A DNA stretch of 64,000 nucleotides. It comes from an uncultured Oscillospiraceae bacterium. Its GTDB lineage: Bacteria; Bacillota; Clostridia; Oscillospirales; Acutalibacteraceae. The stretch spans positions 1 through 64,000 of the forward strand of contig UQGM01000002.1 in assembly GCA_900540535.1 (NCBI GenBank), given 5' to 3'. Position numbers and translations under genes: made by a program. The notes under the pieces are model-generated. The model had not been told where the DNA came from. It searched no databases and saw only the letters and a program-made list of their open reading frames with translations. How positions within the stretch are numbered: the first letter of the stretch is position 1; each line of letters opens with the position of its first letter. This document shows, in pieces, positions 1 through 8,101 of this stretch.

Positions 1-60
1 GATCGAACCGCTGACCTCTACACTGCCAGTGTAGCGCTCTCCCAGCTGAGCTAATGCCCC
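1..60 (-). tRNA. tRNA-Ala (anticodon GGC), 3' end cut by window edge
   Basis: Read on the minus strand, the 5' acceptor strand GGGGCAT is followed by a D-arm (GCTCAGCTGGGAGAGC), an anticodon stem CTACA/TGTAG enclosing the loop CTGGCAG (anticodon GGC, alanine) and the T-arm start with GGTTCGATC. The last T-stem bases, the 3' acceptor strand and any CCA lie outside the window. A good sigma-A promoter sits just upstream (75-103, minus). Confidence 0.93.
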
Positions 61-74
61 GTGCAACGCTTGTA

Positions 75-103
75 ATAATATCACAGTTCTTAATAAAAAT
101 CAA
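75..103 (-). promoter_or_regulatory. Sigma-A promoter of tRNA-Ala
   Basis: On the minus strand TTGATT (103-98), a 17-bp spacer and TATTAT (80-75) precede the tRNA 5' end at 60 by about 15 bases, the expected distance for a short tRNA leader. This is inferred from consensus match and position. Confidence 0.6.
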
Positions 104-297
104 TAGTAAATTTTAAAACTTCTAAAATGCTGCTGATTTTCTTTAAAACATATAAAAATATTATTATGTATTGATATAAAGAATAATACAGTTGATTTTA
201 ATTCAATGATAATTGTATTATACGTAAATATTGCGCAATGTAAATTTTATTATGCAAGAAGTTATGTTCTAAAATTCATATAATTTCTACTTGTCTA

Positions 298-326
298 TTG
301 TTATTTTCGATGTTTGATGATAAAAT
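298..326 (+). promoter_or_regulatory. Likely pyrB promoter; gene-free stretch 61-362
   Basis: TTGTTA (298-303), 17 bp, TAAAAT (321-326) would give a leader of about 30 nt before the pyrB GTG start. A second candidate further up is TTGATT (192-197), 18 bp, TATTAT (216-221). The rest of 61-362 is very AT-rich and holds no gene, and I see no PyrR-binding loop or attenuator. Which promoter is used cannot be decided from sequence. Confidence 0.45.
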
Positions 327-362
327 ATGAAAAATAATATATGGTACTGGAGGAGAAGGACT

Positions 363-1433
363 GTGAAAAATTTCAGTTTGATTGATCTTGACCAGCTTTC
401 TGAAGCGGAGCTTAAGAGTATCATTGATATGGCGGGGAAAATAAAGGCTAATCCTGCCGATTACATGGAGTGTTGTCACGGAAAAATAATGGCAACGCTT
501 TTTTATGAGCCTTCAACACGTACTCAAATGTCTTTTCAGGCAGCAATGATGCGTCTTGGTGGTAAAGTCATAGGTTTTTCTGATCCAGGAAGCTCTTCTG
601 TTTCAAAGGGAGAAACTTTAAAGGATACTGTGCGTATAGTAAGCGCATATGCAGACATTGTAGTCATAAGGCATCCTAAAGAGGGAGCCGCCTATGCAGC
701 ATCCCTTTACTCAAGAAAGCCCGTGATTAATGCAGGTGACGGAGGACATCTTCATCCGACTCAAACGTTAGCTGATTTAGTTACTCTTTCGCATGAAAAA
801 GGAACATTGTCAGGACTTACAATAGGAATTTGCGGCGACATTAAAAATGGACGCACAGTTCATTCACTTGTAAAATGTCTCTCAAAATACAATGATAATA
901 AGTTCGTGCTTATTTCAACACCCGAGCTTCAGTCACCACAGTATATTAAAGATATACTCAATGCCAGCGGATGCAAATATTCTTTCTGCAACACTCTTGA
1001 AGAAGCTATGCCATACCTTGATGTTTTATATATGACAAGAATACAGCAGGAGCGTTTTTCAAGCAAAGAAGAATATGAACGTCAGAAAGGCGTATATGTT
1101 CTTGATAGATCAAAACTCAGTTTGGCAAAAAAAGATTTGAAAATACTGCATCCGTTGCCAAGAGTGGATGAAATCACAAACGATGTTGATGATGATCCGA
1201 GGGCAAAATATTTCCAGCAGGCAGAATACGGAATGTATGCAAGAATGGCTCTGATTATGAATATGATTGAAAAGGGTAAGGATATCGTTCCTCCTAAGTC
1301 TGAGTCAACACATAGCGTATGCTGCACTAATCCATCGTGCATAACAGCACATGAGGGATATTTGCCGCATCTTTTCAAAGAAAACGGTGATATGCTTGTA
1401 TGTAAATACTGCGATGACAGAATTCTCTTCTGA
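363..1433 (+). CDS. pyrB: Aspartate carbamoyltransferase with fused PyrI-type zinc domain
   Basis: Catalyses carbamoyl phosphate plus aspartate to N-carbamoyl-aspartate, the committed step of pyrimidine synthesis. Visible motifs are the carbamoyl-phosphate loop PSTRTQ, HPTQTLADL and HPLPRVDE. I chose the GTG at 363 because GGAGGAGAAGG sits 3-12 bases upstream; an in-frame ATG at 327 has no such site. From 363 the protein is 356 residues, longer than a bare catalytic chain (about 300-310). The extra C-terminus carries C-x4-C ... C-x2-C (CTNPSC and CKYC), the zinc signature of the PyrI regulatory chain, without the PyrI nucleotide-binding domain. The family call is secure; the view that the tail is a PyrI remnant mediating subunit contacts is inference. 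It overlaps the next gene by 20 bp. Confidence 0.95.
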   Translation: MKNFSLIDLDQLSEAELKSIIDMAGKIKANPADYMECCHGKIMATLFYEPSTRTQMSFQAAMMRLGGKVIGFSDPGSSSVSKGETLKDTVRIVSAYADIVVIRHPKEGAAYAASLYSRKPVINAGDGGHLHPTQTLADLVTLSHEKGTLSGLTIGICGDIKNGRTVHSLVKCLSKYNDNKFVLISTPELQSPQYIKDILNASGCKYSFCNTLEEAMPYLDVLYMTRIQQERFSSKEEYERQKGVYVLDRSKLSLAKKDLKILHPLPRVDEITNDVDDDPRAKYFQQAEYGMYARMALIMNMIEKGKDIVPPKSESTHSVCCTNPSCITAHEGYLPHLFKENGDMLVCKYCDDRILF

Positions 1434-2037
1434 AAAAAAGCTTAATATCTGCATTCTCAAAGGTTCACCTAACAAGAATGGTTTTACAGAGCATATACTA
1501 AATGCCTTTCTTGAAAATTTTCCAGATGCCTCAACTGAAATTTTCGACGCTTATACCGTTAATGCTAAGCCTTGCATTGACTGTAAGTTTTGCAGTAAAA
1601 CTTTTGGATGCGCCTCAAAAGATCTTGATGATTTTTTTAAATCTTACGAAAGCTGTGACATTTTCGTCGCAGCTTTCCCGATTTATTTTCTTTCCCTTCC
1701 GGCTCCGATGAAAAGTATTTTGGATAGATTTCAGAAATATTTTTCTGCGAGATTTTCTCTTGAAATAAAAAAACCGGTAGAAAAAGAAAGGATAGGTGTT
1801 CTGATTTCAAGCTGCGGAAGTAAAGATGAAACCGGGTTTTCTGTGACTTTAAAACAATGGAAAATGGCATTTTCTGTTTCAGGAATAAAAAATATTGAGA
1901 CCATTTTCGTTTCCGAAACAGATTCCGGTAACCTTTCAGAGGAAAGATTTTTACCACAAGTAGAAAAATCGGTATGTGAAATAAATAAATTTTTAAAGGA
2001 GAGAAATAACTATGTCAGCGGTACATGTAACACTTAA
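1414..2037 (+). CDS. Flavodoxin-fold NAD(P)H-dependent oxidoreductase
   Basis: Belongs to the flavodoxin-like / NADPH-dependent FMN reductase superfamily. An N-terminal beta strand is followed by the FMN phosphate loop KGSPNKNGFT; next come a cysteine cluster (CIDCKFC...GC) of the kind seen in iron-sulfur-flavoprotein-like members, and the loop AFPIYFLSLPAPMKS. The ATG at 1414 is preferred because it yields the normal family N-terminus; the in-frame ATG at 1351 lies deep inside pyrB. It overlaps pyrB by 20 bp and trxA by 26 bp, so the three are probably co-transcribed and translationally coupled. About 207 residues, cytosolic. The physiological substrate is unknown. A thioredoxin neighbour suggests redox work, which is inference. 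Confidence 0.75.
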   Translation: MTEFSSEKKLNICILKGSPNKNGFTEHILNAFLENFPDASTEIFDAYTVNAKPCIDCKFCSKTFGCASKDLDDFFKSYESCDIFVAAFPIYFLSLPAPMKSILDRFQKYFSARFSLEIKKPVEKERIGVLISSCGSKDETGFSVTLKQWKMAFSVSGIKNIETIFVSETDSGNLSEERFLPQVEKSVCEINKFLKERNNYVSGTCNT

Positions 2038-2332
2038 TAATTTCAGAGAAGAAGTTCTGCAAAGTGAACTTCCGGTGCTTGTTGATTTCTGGGCAGAGTG
2101 GTGTGCTCCATGTATGATGCTTGCACCAATAATTGAGGAGATATCAGATGAACTTGACGGTAGGGTAAACGTGTGCAAAATAGATGTTGATCAGGCACAG
2201 GATCTGGCAGCAACTTACGGCGTAATGAGTATTCCTACTCTTATGATTTTTTCAAAAGGAAAAGAAATTGAGCGTACAGCAGGGTATATGCCTAAAGAAG
2301 ACGTCCTTGCTTTTATAGAGAATAATATCTAA
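2012..2332 (+). CDS. trxA: Thioredoxin
   Basis: A 106-residue thioredoxin with the redox site WCAPC (Cys31, Cys34; the classical form is WCGPC) and the cis-proline loop SIPTL. It reduces protein disulfides in the cytosol, normally using thioredoxin reductase, which is not in this window. AAAGGAGA lies 8-10 bases before the ATG, inside the 3' end of the flavodoxin gene. A hairpin terminator follows at 2348. The Gly-to-Ala change in the active-site dipeptide is conservative and seen in other thioredoxins. Confidence 0.95.
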   Translation: MSAVHVTLNNFREEVLQSELPVLVDFWAEWCAPCMMLAPIIEEISDELDGRVNVCKIDVDQAQDLAATYGVMSIPTLMIFSKGKEIERTAGYMPKEDVLAFIENNI

Positions 2333-2347
2333 TTTCACAATAGTTTT

Positions 2348-2379
2348 GAAGCGGCAGTTAACTGTCGCTTCTTTCATTT
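2348..2379 (+). terminator. Rho-independent terminator after trxA
   Basis: A 10-bp stem GAAGCGGCAG/CTGTCGCTTC with one G-U pair and a TTAA loop, followed by TTTCATTT, ends the pyrB-flavodoxin-trxA unit. Confidence 0.75.
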
Positions 2380-2454
2380 AAAATATTATCAATTATAAAA
2401 ACTTTTGGATATTTTAAGCTTTTGTGAACATTTAAGTTTTTACCCGCCTCACAG

Positions 2455-2483
2455 TTGCCCTTAAAATTTAGTTATGATATAAT
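2455..2483 (+). promoter_or_regulatory. Sigma-A promoter of the ruvCAB unit
   Basis: TTGCCC (2455-2460), exactly 17 bp, TATAAT (2478-2483). The expected start point near 2490 gives a leader of about 33 nt to the ruvC TTG. I saw no LexA-type operator next to it. Confidence 0.7.
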
Positions 2484-2522
2484 TAAACGAATATGTAAAG
2501 TTTTACAGAGGAGTTAACGCTA

Positions 2523-3029
2523 TTGAGAGTTTTAGGAATTGACCCTGGATATGCAATTGTAGGTTATGGGGTTGTAGACTATATAGGCAATAAATTCAAT
2601 GTAATAGAGTATGGTGCTGTAACAACTCAGGCCGGAGTTCCTTTTGACAGAAGACTTGAAACTATATACGACGATATAACTGCAATTATGCTTAGAACTT
2701 CTCCTCAGGCACTTTCAATGGAAAAACTCTTTTATAATAACAATGCCAAAACCGTCATTGATGTTAGTCAGGCAAGGGGAGTTTTAATGCTTGCTGCAAG
2801 AAAAAACGGACTCGAAGTTTTCGAGTACACACCTCTTCAGGTAAAGCAAAGCGTTGTAGGATACGGTCGAGCCGAAAAAAAACAGGTTCAGGAAATGACG
2901 AGAAGAATACTTGGACTCGAATCTATTCCAAAACCAGACGATACCGCCGACGCACTTGCTATGGCAATATGTCATGCTCATTGCAGCGGTTCTCTTATGG
3001 GTAAACTCAGAACTCGGGGGTATAGATGA
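2523..3029 (+). CDS. ruvC: Crossover junction endodeoxyribonuclease RuvC
   Basis: Resolves Holliday junctions by paired nicking after RuvAB branch migration. The RNase H-like fold opens with GIDPG (Asp7); Glu67 in SMEKLF and Asp140/Asp143 in PDDTADAL supply the other metal ligands, matching the DEDD set of the family. 168 residues, full length. The start is TTG at 2523 with GAGGAG about 10 bases upstream. First gene of ruvC-ruvA-ruvB; it overlaps ruvA by 4 bp (ATGATG). Confidence 0.97.
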   Translation: MRVLGIDPGYAIVGYGVVDYIGNKFNVIEYGAVTTQAGVPFDRRLETIYDDITAIMLRTSPQALSMEKLFYNNNAKTVIDVSQARGVLMLAARKNGLEVFEYTPLQVKQSVVGYGRAEKKQVQEMTRRILGLESIPKPDDTADALAMAICHAHCSGSLMGKLRTRGYR

Positions 3030-3634
3030 TGTTTTATTCTCTTACAGGAAATATAATATATTCGGATTTGAATTCAGTAGCTGTTGAGTGCTCCGGCGTA
3101 GGCTTTAAGTGTTTTACAACAATGAATACATTAAGAAAGATTGGCGGCAACGGCGATAAAGTTACTCTTTATACACATCTTAACGTCCGTGAGGACGCTC
3201 TCGACCTTTTCGGATTTGCTGATACATATGAGCTCGATTTTTTTAAGCTCTTAATTTCAGTATCCGGTGTCGGCCCAAAAGCTGCTCTTGCCATTCTTTC
3301 GGAACTTAACCCGGACAAGCTTGCATTGTGTATAGCATCTGGTGACAGTAAAGCTATTACAAAAGCACAGGGAGTAGGTCCAAAGCTTGCTCAGAGGGTT
3401 GTTTTGGAACTTAAAGATAAAGTCAAAGGTATTGCTCATGAAGATAACGGCGGCTATGACCTTACGGCTGCGGAAGCTGCAACAAGCTCTGCGGCAGGTT
3501 CTGAGGCTGTAAGTGCACTTATGGTACTTGGATATACCCAGAGTGAGGCGGCAACGGCAGTAGGCAAACTTGACCAGTCGCTGTCGGTAGAAGAAATGAT
3601 AAAGCAGGCGCTCAAATCGCTTGCCGGAAGGTGA
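3026..3634 (+). CDS. ruvA: Holliday junction branch migration protein RuvA
   Basis: The junction-binding tetramer that loads RuvB. An OB-fold N-terminus (SLTGNIIY...) is followed by two helix-hairpin-helix elements (around SGVGPKAALAILSEL and QGVGPKLAQRVVLEL) and a C-terminal domain III (AVSALMVLGY) that contacts RuvB. 202 residues, normal length. The start is either of two adjacent ATGs, 3026 or 3029, overlapping the ruvC stop. ruvB begins 5 bp after the stop. Confidence 0.97.
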   Translation: MMFYSLTGNIIYSDLNSVAVECSGVGFKCFTTMNTLRKIGGNGDKVTLYTHLNVREDALDLFGFADTYELDFFKLLISVSGVGPKAALAILSELNPDKLALCIASGDSKAITKAQGVGPKLAQRVVLELKDKVKGIAHEDNGGYDLTAAEAATSSAAGSEAVSALMVLGYTQSEAATAVGKLDQSLSVEEMIKQALKSLAGR

Positions 3635-3639
3635 TTTAA

Positions 3640-4665
3640 ATGGAAATGGATTTTGAAAACAGAATAGTCGCTCCTGAATTTCTTTCTGCCGATTCAGATA
3701 TAGAAGTTTCACTGCGTCCGAAAACTCTTGATGAGTATATCGGTCAGGAAAAAGCGAAAGAGAATTTGAGAGTTTATATTGAAGCGGCAAGAAAAAGAGG
3801 AGATACCCTTGACCATGTGCTTCTCTATGGCCCTCCTGGTCTCGGAAAAACAACTCTTGCAGGTATTATCGCAAACGAAATGGGAGTTAATATAAGAATA
3901 ACTTCAGGTCCCGCCATTGAAAAACCGGGAGATCTTGCGGCGCTGCTTTCAAACCTTGATGAAGGCGATGTGCTTTTCATTGATGAAATTCACCGCCTTT
4001 CAAAAAGCGTTGAAGAGGTGCTTTATCCCGCAATGGAAGATAATAGCCTTGATATAATTATCGGAAAAGGACCTTCTGCAAGGTCAATCAGAATTGATTT
4101 ACCCCACTTTACACTTGTAGGAGCAACAACAAGAGCAGGACAGCTTACTGCTCCTTTGCGTGACAGATTCGGAGTTATTCTCCGTTTAGAGCTTTATACT
4201 CCTGAACAGCTTGGAAGTATTGTTCATAGAAGTGCGGGAATACTTGGAATTGAAATCGACGAAGAGGGAGCAGTTCAGATTGCATCTCGTTCAAGAGGAA
4301 CACCGAGAATTGCAAACCGTCTTTTAAAGAGAGCAAGAGATTTCGCTCAGGTTGTAGGCAACGGTATTATTACCAACGAAAGCGCCTGCATTGCTCTTAA
4401 CAGAATGGAAATTGACGAACTGGGTCTCGATTCAATTGACCGCCGTCTTTTGACTACTATGATAAAAAATTATAACGGAGGACCGGTTGGACTCGAAACC
4501 ATTGCCGCTGCAATCGGTGAGGAAGCAATCACAATTGAGGATGTATATGAACCTTATCTTATGCAGATCGGATTTTTGAGCAGAACTCCACGAGGCAGAA
4601 TGGTAACTCCTGCGGGATATGCTCATTTAGGCATGGAAACGGACGGTCAACAGCGACTTATTTGA
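3640..4665 (+). CDS. ruvB: Holliday junction branch migration helicase RuvB
   Basis: The hexameric AAA+ motor that drives branch migration with RuvA. Walker A GPPGLGKTT (residues 64-72), Walker B DEIHRL, sensor-1 GATTRAG, arginine finger region LRDRFG and a winged-helix C-terminus (FLSRTPRGR). 341 residues, as usual. GGAAGGTGA lies before the ATG at 3640; an ATG two codons later is also possible. Last gene of ruvCAB; the methyltransferase follows 25 bp later. Confidence 0.97.
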   Translation: MEMDFENRIVAPEFLSADSDIEVSLRPKTLDEYIGQEKAKENLRVYIEAARKRGDTLDHVLLYGPPGLGKTTLAGIIANEMGVNIRITSGPAIEKPGDLAALLSNLDEGDVLFIDEIHRLSKSVEEVLYPAMEDNSLDIIIGKGPSARSIRIDLPHFTLVGATTRAGQLTAPLRDRFGVILRLELYTPEQLGSIVHRSAGILGIEIDEEGAVQIASRSRGTPRIANRLLKRARDFAQVVGNGIITNESACIALNRMEIDELGLDSIDRRLLTTMIKNYNGGPVGLETIAAAIGEEAITIEDVYEPYLMQIGFLSRTPRGRMVTPAGYAHLGMETDGQQRLI

Positions 4666-4690
4666 ATTTTTACCGAAGGGAATTTGAAAA

Positions 4691-5554
4691 ATGCGAGCTT
4701 CACTTGACTGGAAAGATTATGAGCTTATAGATTGTTCCTGCGGAGAGCGTCTTGAAAGATGGGGACAGCATATTCTTATTCGTCCCGACCCGCAGGTTAT
4801 ATGGAAAACTCCTAAAAGAAATCCCATGTGGAAAAATGCCGATGCACGATATATCCGCTCAAATACAGGCGGAGGAAGATGGGAAGTTTATAAAAAACTC
4901 CCTGACCGCTGGGAGATAAGCTATAAAGATTTATCATTTAATATAAAGACTATGGGCTTTAAGCACACGGGACTTTTCCCTGAACAGGCTGTTAACTGGG
5001 ATCTCCTAAGAGAGATTATCAGAAACGCCGGCAGACCTGTAAAGGTTCTTAATCTCTTTGCATATACAGGCGGAGCTACAATGGCAGCTCTTGCAGAAAA
5101 TGCTCATACAGTGCATGTTGATGCATCAAAGGGAATGGTATCATGGGCAAAGGAGAATGCAGTTTCTTCATCTTTTGCTGACAGAAGTGTAAGATGGCTT
5201 GTTGACGACTGCATTAAATTTGTACAGAGAGAAATTAGAAGAGGAAATAAATACGATATTATAATCATGGATCCCCCTTCATATGGAAGAGGACCCGGCG
5301 GAGAGGTCTGGAAGCTGGAGGATTCCGTTTATGAGTTCGTAGAACTGTGCTCTCAGGTGGTTTCAGATGATGCACTTGCGCTGTTCCTTAATTCATATAC
5401 AACGGGTCTTTCCTCGGCGGTTATGGAGTATATTTTGTCTGCTGTAATGTGTCCAAAATTCGGAGGCACAGTAAGCGGCGATGAAATCGGACTCAAAGCC
5501 ACCTCTTCCGGACTTATTCTTCCCTGTGGTGCAACCGCAATTTGGAGAAAGTGA
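4691..5554 (+). CDS. Class I SAM-dependent methyltransferase (RlmI/RlmK-like)
   Basis: A Rossmann-fold methyltransferase of 287 residues. The SAM-binding motif I is NLFAYTGGAT (about residues 117-126), the acidic ribose-binding residue is in VHVDASKG, and the catalytic-type motif is DPPSYGRG, as in RNA methyltransferases of the RlmI/RsmC style. The N-terminus is not a PUA domain, unlike RlmI itself. The product is probably a ribosomal RNA base methyltransferase, but the target is not deducible. It sits between ruvB (25 bp) and ecfA1 (13 bp) in the same orientation, likely one transcript. Confidence 0.8.
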   Translation: MRASLDWKDYELIDCSCGERLERWGQHILIRPDPQVIWKTPKRNPMWKNADARYIRSNTGGGRWEVYKKLPDRWEISYKDLSFNIKTMGFKHTGLFPEQAVNWDLLREIIRNAGRPVKVLNLFAYTGGATMAALAENAHTVHVDASKGMVSWAKENAVSSSFADRSVRWLVDDCIKFVQREIRRGNKYDIIIMDPPSYGRGPGGEVWKLEDSVYEFVELCSQVVSDDALALFLNSYTTGLSSAVMEYILSAVMCPKFGGTVSGDEIGLKATSSGLILPCGATAIWRK

Positions 5555-5567
5555 GAGGTGGCATCAG

Positions 5568-6422
5568 ATGAAAAAGCTTATTATTGAATTTCAAAATGTA
5601 AGTTTCAGATATGACAGCGAAGAAGAGGGAGTACAGCTTCCTCTGGTTGCAGAAAATCTTAATCTGCAAATTCATGAAGGCGAGTTTGTGGCAATTCTCG
5701 GACACAACGGTTCCGGTAAATCCACTTTGGCAAAACTTACAAACGCCATTTTGCTTCCAACTTCCGGCAAAGTTTTAGTTGACGGAATGGATACAAGCGA
5801 CGAAGATCTCAAAATTAAAATACGGCAGACAGTAGGAATGGTTTTTCAGAATCCCGACAATCAGATTGTTGCAACAATTGTAGAAGAGGATGTGGCTTTT
5901 GGTCCCGAAAACCTCGGTGTGGAACCTAAGGAGATACGTAGAAGAGTTGATGAATCACTCAAAGCCGTTGGAATGTATGAATTCAGAAAAAGAGAACCCC
6001 ACAGGCTTTCCGGCGGTCAGAAGCAGCGTGTTGCAATAGCCGGTATTATTGCGATGCTTCCCAGATGCATAGTTCTTGATGAACCCACTGCCATGCTTGA
6101 CCCAAGGGGCAGGCAGGAAGTTATGTCAACAATGCTTAAATTAAACCGTGAAATGGGCATGACAGTCGTTTTCATAACTCACTTTATGGATGAAGCCGTA
6201 CAAGCGGACAGAGTAGTTGTTATGGACGACGCAAAAATTATAATGGACGGAAAACCCAAAGAGGTTTTCAAACAGGTAGAAAGGCTCGAAGAAATCGGGC
6301 TTGATGTTCCGCAGCCGACAAAGCTTGCTCAGCTTTTAAGGCAGGAAGGCTATGATTTACCTGATGATATTCTTGATGTTGATGAGTGTATAGAAAAGCT
6401 TTCAGCTTTTTTGGAGGAATAA
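5568..6422 (+). CDS. ecfA1: ECF transporter ATPase EcfA1
   Basis: One of two ATPases of the energy-coupling factor module that powers vitamin and metal S-components. Walker A GHNGSGKST, Q-loop VFQNPDNQ (the Asn/Asp-rich Q-loop typical of EcfA/CbiO), signature LSGGQKQR, Walker B CIVLDEPTAMLDP and switch His in FITHFMDE. The ATG at 5568 has GAGAGGTGG upstream; an in-frame ATG at 5481 lies in the previous gene. 284 residues. ecfA2 and ecfT follow directly. No S-component is encoded here, so this is the shared (group II) module, which is inference from context. Confidence 0.93.
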   Translation: MKKLIIEFQNVSFRYDSEEEGVQLPLVAENLNLQIHEGEFVAILGHNGSGKSTLAKLTNAILLPTSGKVLVDGMDTSDEDLKIKIRQTVGMVFQNPDNQIVATIVEEDVAFGPENLGVEPKEIRRRVDESLKAVGMYEFRKREPHRLSGGQKQRVAIAGIIAMLPRCIVLDEPTAMLDPRGRQEVMSTMLKLNREMGMTVVFITHFMDEAVQADRVVVMDDAKIIMDGKPKEVFKQVERLEEIGLDVPQPTKLAQLLRQEGYDLPDDILDVDECIEKLSAFLEE

Positions 6423-6425
6423 ACA

Positions 6426-7292
6426 TTGTCTGTAATCAGAACTGAAAATCTTACGCATATTTATAATAAAGGCACGCCTTTTCAGATGGCGGCAATTGAT
6501 AATGTAAATATTGAAATAGAAAAAGGCGAGCTTGTAGGTATAATTGGCCATACAGGTTCAGGTAAGTCTACCCTTATTCAGCATCTTAACGGTCTTTTAA
6601 AACCTGAAAGCGGAAAGATATATCTGGATGGGGAAGACATTTGGGCTGACAAATCCAAAATCAGAAATGTAAGGTTTAAAGTTGGTCTTTGCTTTCAGTA
6701 TCCTGAATATCAGCTTTTTGAAGAAACCGTATATAAAGATATAGCCTTTGGTCCGACTAATATGGGACTTAGTGAAACCGAAATTAATAAAAGAGTCAGA
6801 GAAGCAGCAAATTTTGTAGGACTTAAAGATGAACATCTTGAAAAATCGCCTTTTGATCTTTCCGGAGGTGAAAAAAGAAGAGCCGCAATTGCCGGAGTAA
6901 TGGCGATGCAGCCGGAAGTTCTTATCATGGACGAGCCTACCGCAGGTCTTGATCCCAAAGGAAGAGACCGTATTCTCTCAATGCTCAAAGAATACCGTGA
7001 GGAAACTGGTAGCACTGTTCTTCTTGTTTCACACAGTATGGAGGACGTTGCAAAGCTTGCCACAAAAGTTCTTGTAATGAATAATTCACATGCTGTTATG
7101 TACGGCAGTGTAGGCGAAGTTTATTCAAGAGGCACGGAACTTTCAGAAATGGGACTTAATGTTCCGCAGATAACAAGAGTGTTTATGGGACTTAAAGCCA
7201 GAGGTTTCAATGTAAATGACGGTGTTTATACAATCGAACAGGGTCTCAACGAAATTATAAGACTTAAAAAGGAGCGTAGCGAAAATGATTAA
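6426..7292 (+). CDS. ecfA2: ECF transporter ATPase EcfA2
   Basis: Second ATPase of the ECF module, 288 residues. Walker A GHTGSGKST, Q-loop CFQYPEYQLFEETV (the QLFEETV run is characteristic of EcfA2), signature LSGGEKRR, Walker B VLIMDEPTAGLDP, switch His in LVSHSMED. The start is TTG at 6426 with GGAGGAA about 7-13 bases upstream, overlapping the end of ecfA1. It overlaps ecfT by 8 bp. It forms a heterodimer with EcfA1 on the cytosolic face of EcfT. Confidence 0.93.
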   Translation: MSVIRTENLTHIYNKGTPFQMAAIDNVNIEIEKGELVGIIGHTGSGKSTLIQHLNGLLKPESGKIYLDGEDIWADKSKIRNVRFKVGLCFQYPEYQLFEETVYKDIAFGPTNMGLSETEINKRVREAANFVGLKDEHLEKSPFDLSGGEKRRAAIAGVMAMQPEVLIMDEPTAGLDPKGRDRILSMLKEYREETGSTVLLVSHSMEDVAKLATKVLVMNNSHAVMYGSVGEVYSRGTELSEMGLNVPQITRVFMGLKARGFNVNDGVYTIEQGLNEIIRLKKERSEND

Positions 7293-8100
7293 AGATATCA
7301 CAATCGGTCAGTATTTTCCTGCGGATTCCTTTTTGCATCGCCTTGATCCAAGAACAAAGCTGGTCATGACATTTGTTTTTATTGTAACAGTATTTCTTGC
7401 AAAAAATTTCTTTAATCTCGGCTTGGTATGTCTTGTAGTTATAGCTGCTGTGGCTGTTTCAAAAGTACCAACCAAAATAATTTTTAAAAGTCTTAAGGCT
7501 ATTACGCTTCTTGTACTTTTCACATCGGCAATCAACATATTTTTTGTTGAAACAGGCGATACACTTGTAAAATACAGCTTTATCCATATAACAACAGGCG
7601 GCGTTTTTACTGCCATTTTTGTTGCTATAAGAATTATATGTTTAATTATAAGCAGTTCACTTTTAACTTACACAACTACTCCAACAATGCTCACCGATGC
7701 TATTGAATGGAGCATGAAACCCCTTAAACTTTTAAAAATAAATTCACATTATATTGCAATGATAATGACCATTGCTTTAAGATTTATTCCCACACTTATT
7801 GATGAAATCGACAGAATAATGAATGCCCAGAAGGCGAGAGGCGCCGATATGGATACAGGCAATTTTGTTCAGCGAATAAAAGCAATGATACCAATCTTTG
7901 TACCTTTGCTAGTTTCATCTTTCCGCAGAGCCTATGAGCTTGCTTTTGCCATGGAATGCAGATGTTACAGCGGCGGAAAGGGCAGAACCCGAATGAAGCA
8001 GATGAAATTCAAAGGCAGGGATTTTGCGGCAGGTTTTGCAGTTGTTGGAATTCTTGCCGGAGTGATTGTTTTAAATATTTTCATAACGCCGGTGATGTAA
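7285..8100 (+). CDS. ecfT: ECF transporter transmembrane protein EcfT
   Basis: The membrane scaffold that couples EcfA1A2 to S-components. 271 residues with about five hydrophobic segments (near residues 25-60, 70-90, 105-125, 240-265). The family hallmark opening (GQYFPADSFLHRLDPRTK) and the coupling-helix signature region (MNAQKARGAD ... AMECRCYSG, the two Ala-Arg-Gly-type motifs) are visible. The ATG at 7285 overlaps ecfA2. truA starts 1 bp after the stop, the usual Firmicutes order. Confidence 0.93.
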   Translation: MIKDITIGQYFPADSFLHRLDPRTKLVMTFVFIVTVFLAKNFFNLGLVCLVVIAAVAVSKVPTKIIFKSLKAITLLVLFTSAINIFFVETGDTLVKYSFIHITTGGVFTAIFVAIRIICLIISSSLLTYTTTPTMLTDAIEWSMKPLKLLKINSHYIAMIMTIALRFIPTLIDEIDRIMNAQKARGADMDTGNFVQRIKAMIPIFVPLLVSSFRRAYELAFAMECRCYSGGKGRTRMKQMKFKGRDFAAGFAVVGILAGVIVLNIFITPVM

Positions 8101-8101
8101 A

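Noticed and set aside
61..362. PyrR attenuator or riboswitch before pyrB
   Set aside because: No PyrR-binding loop, antiterminator/terminator pair or known riboswitch core could be found; only two candidate promoters.
3257..3853. 198-codon open frame on the minus strand across ruvA/ruvB
   Set aside because: It is a shadow of two well-supported genes, lacks a ribosome binding site and has no recognisable protein features. The same holds for the other antisense frames inside real genes.
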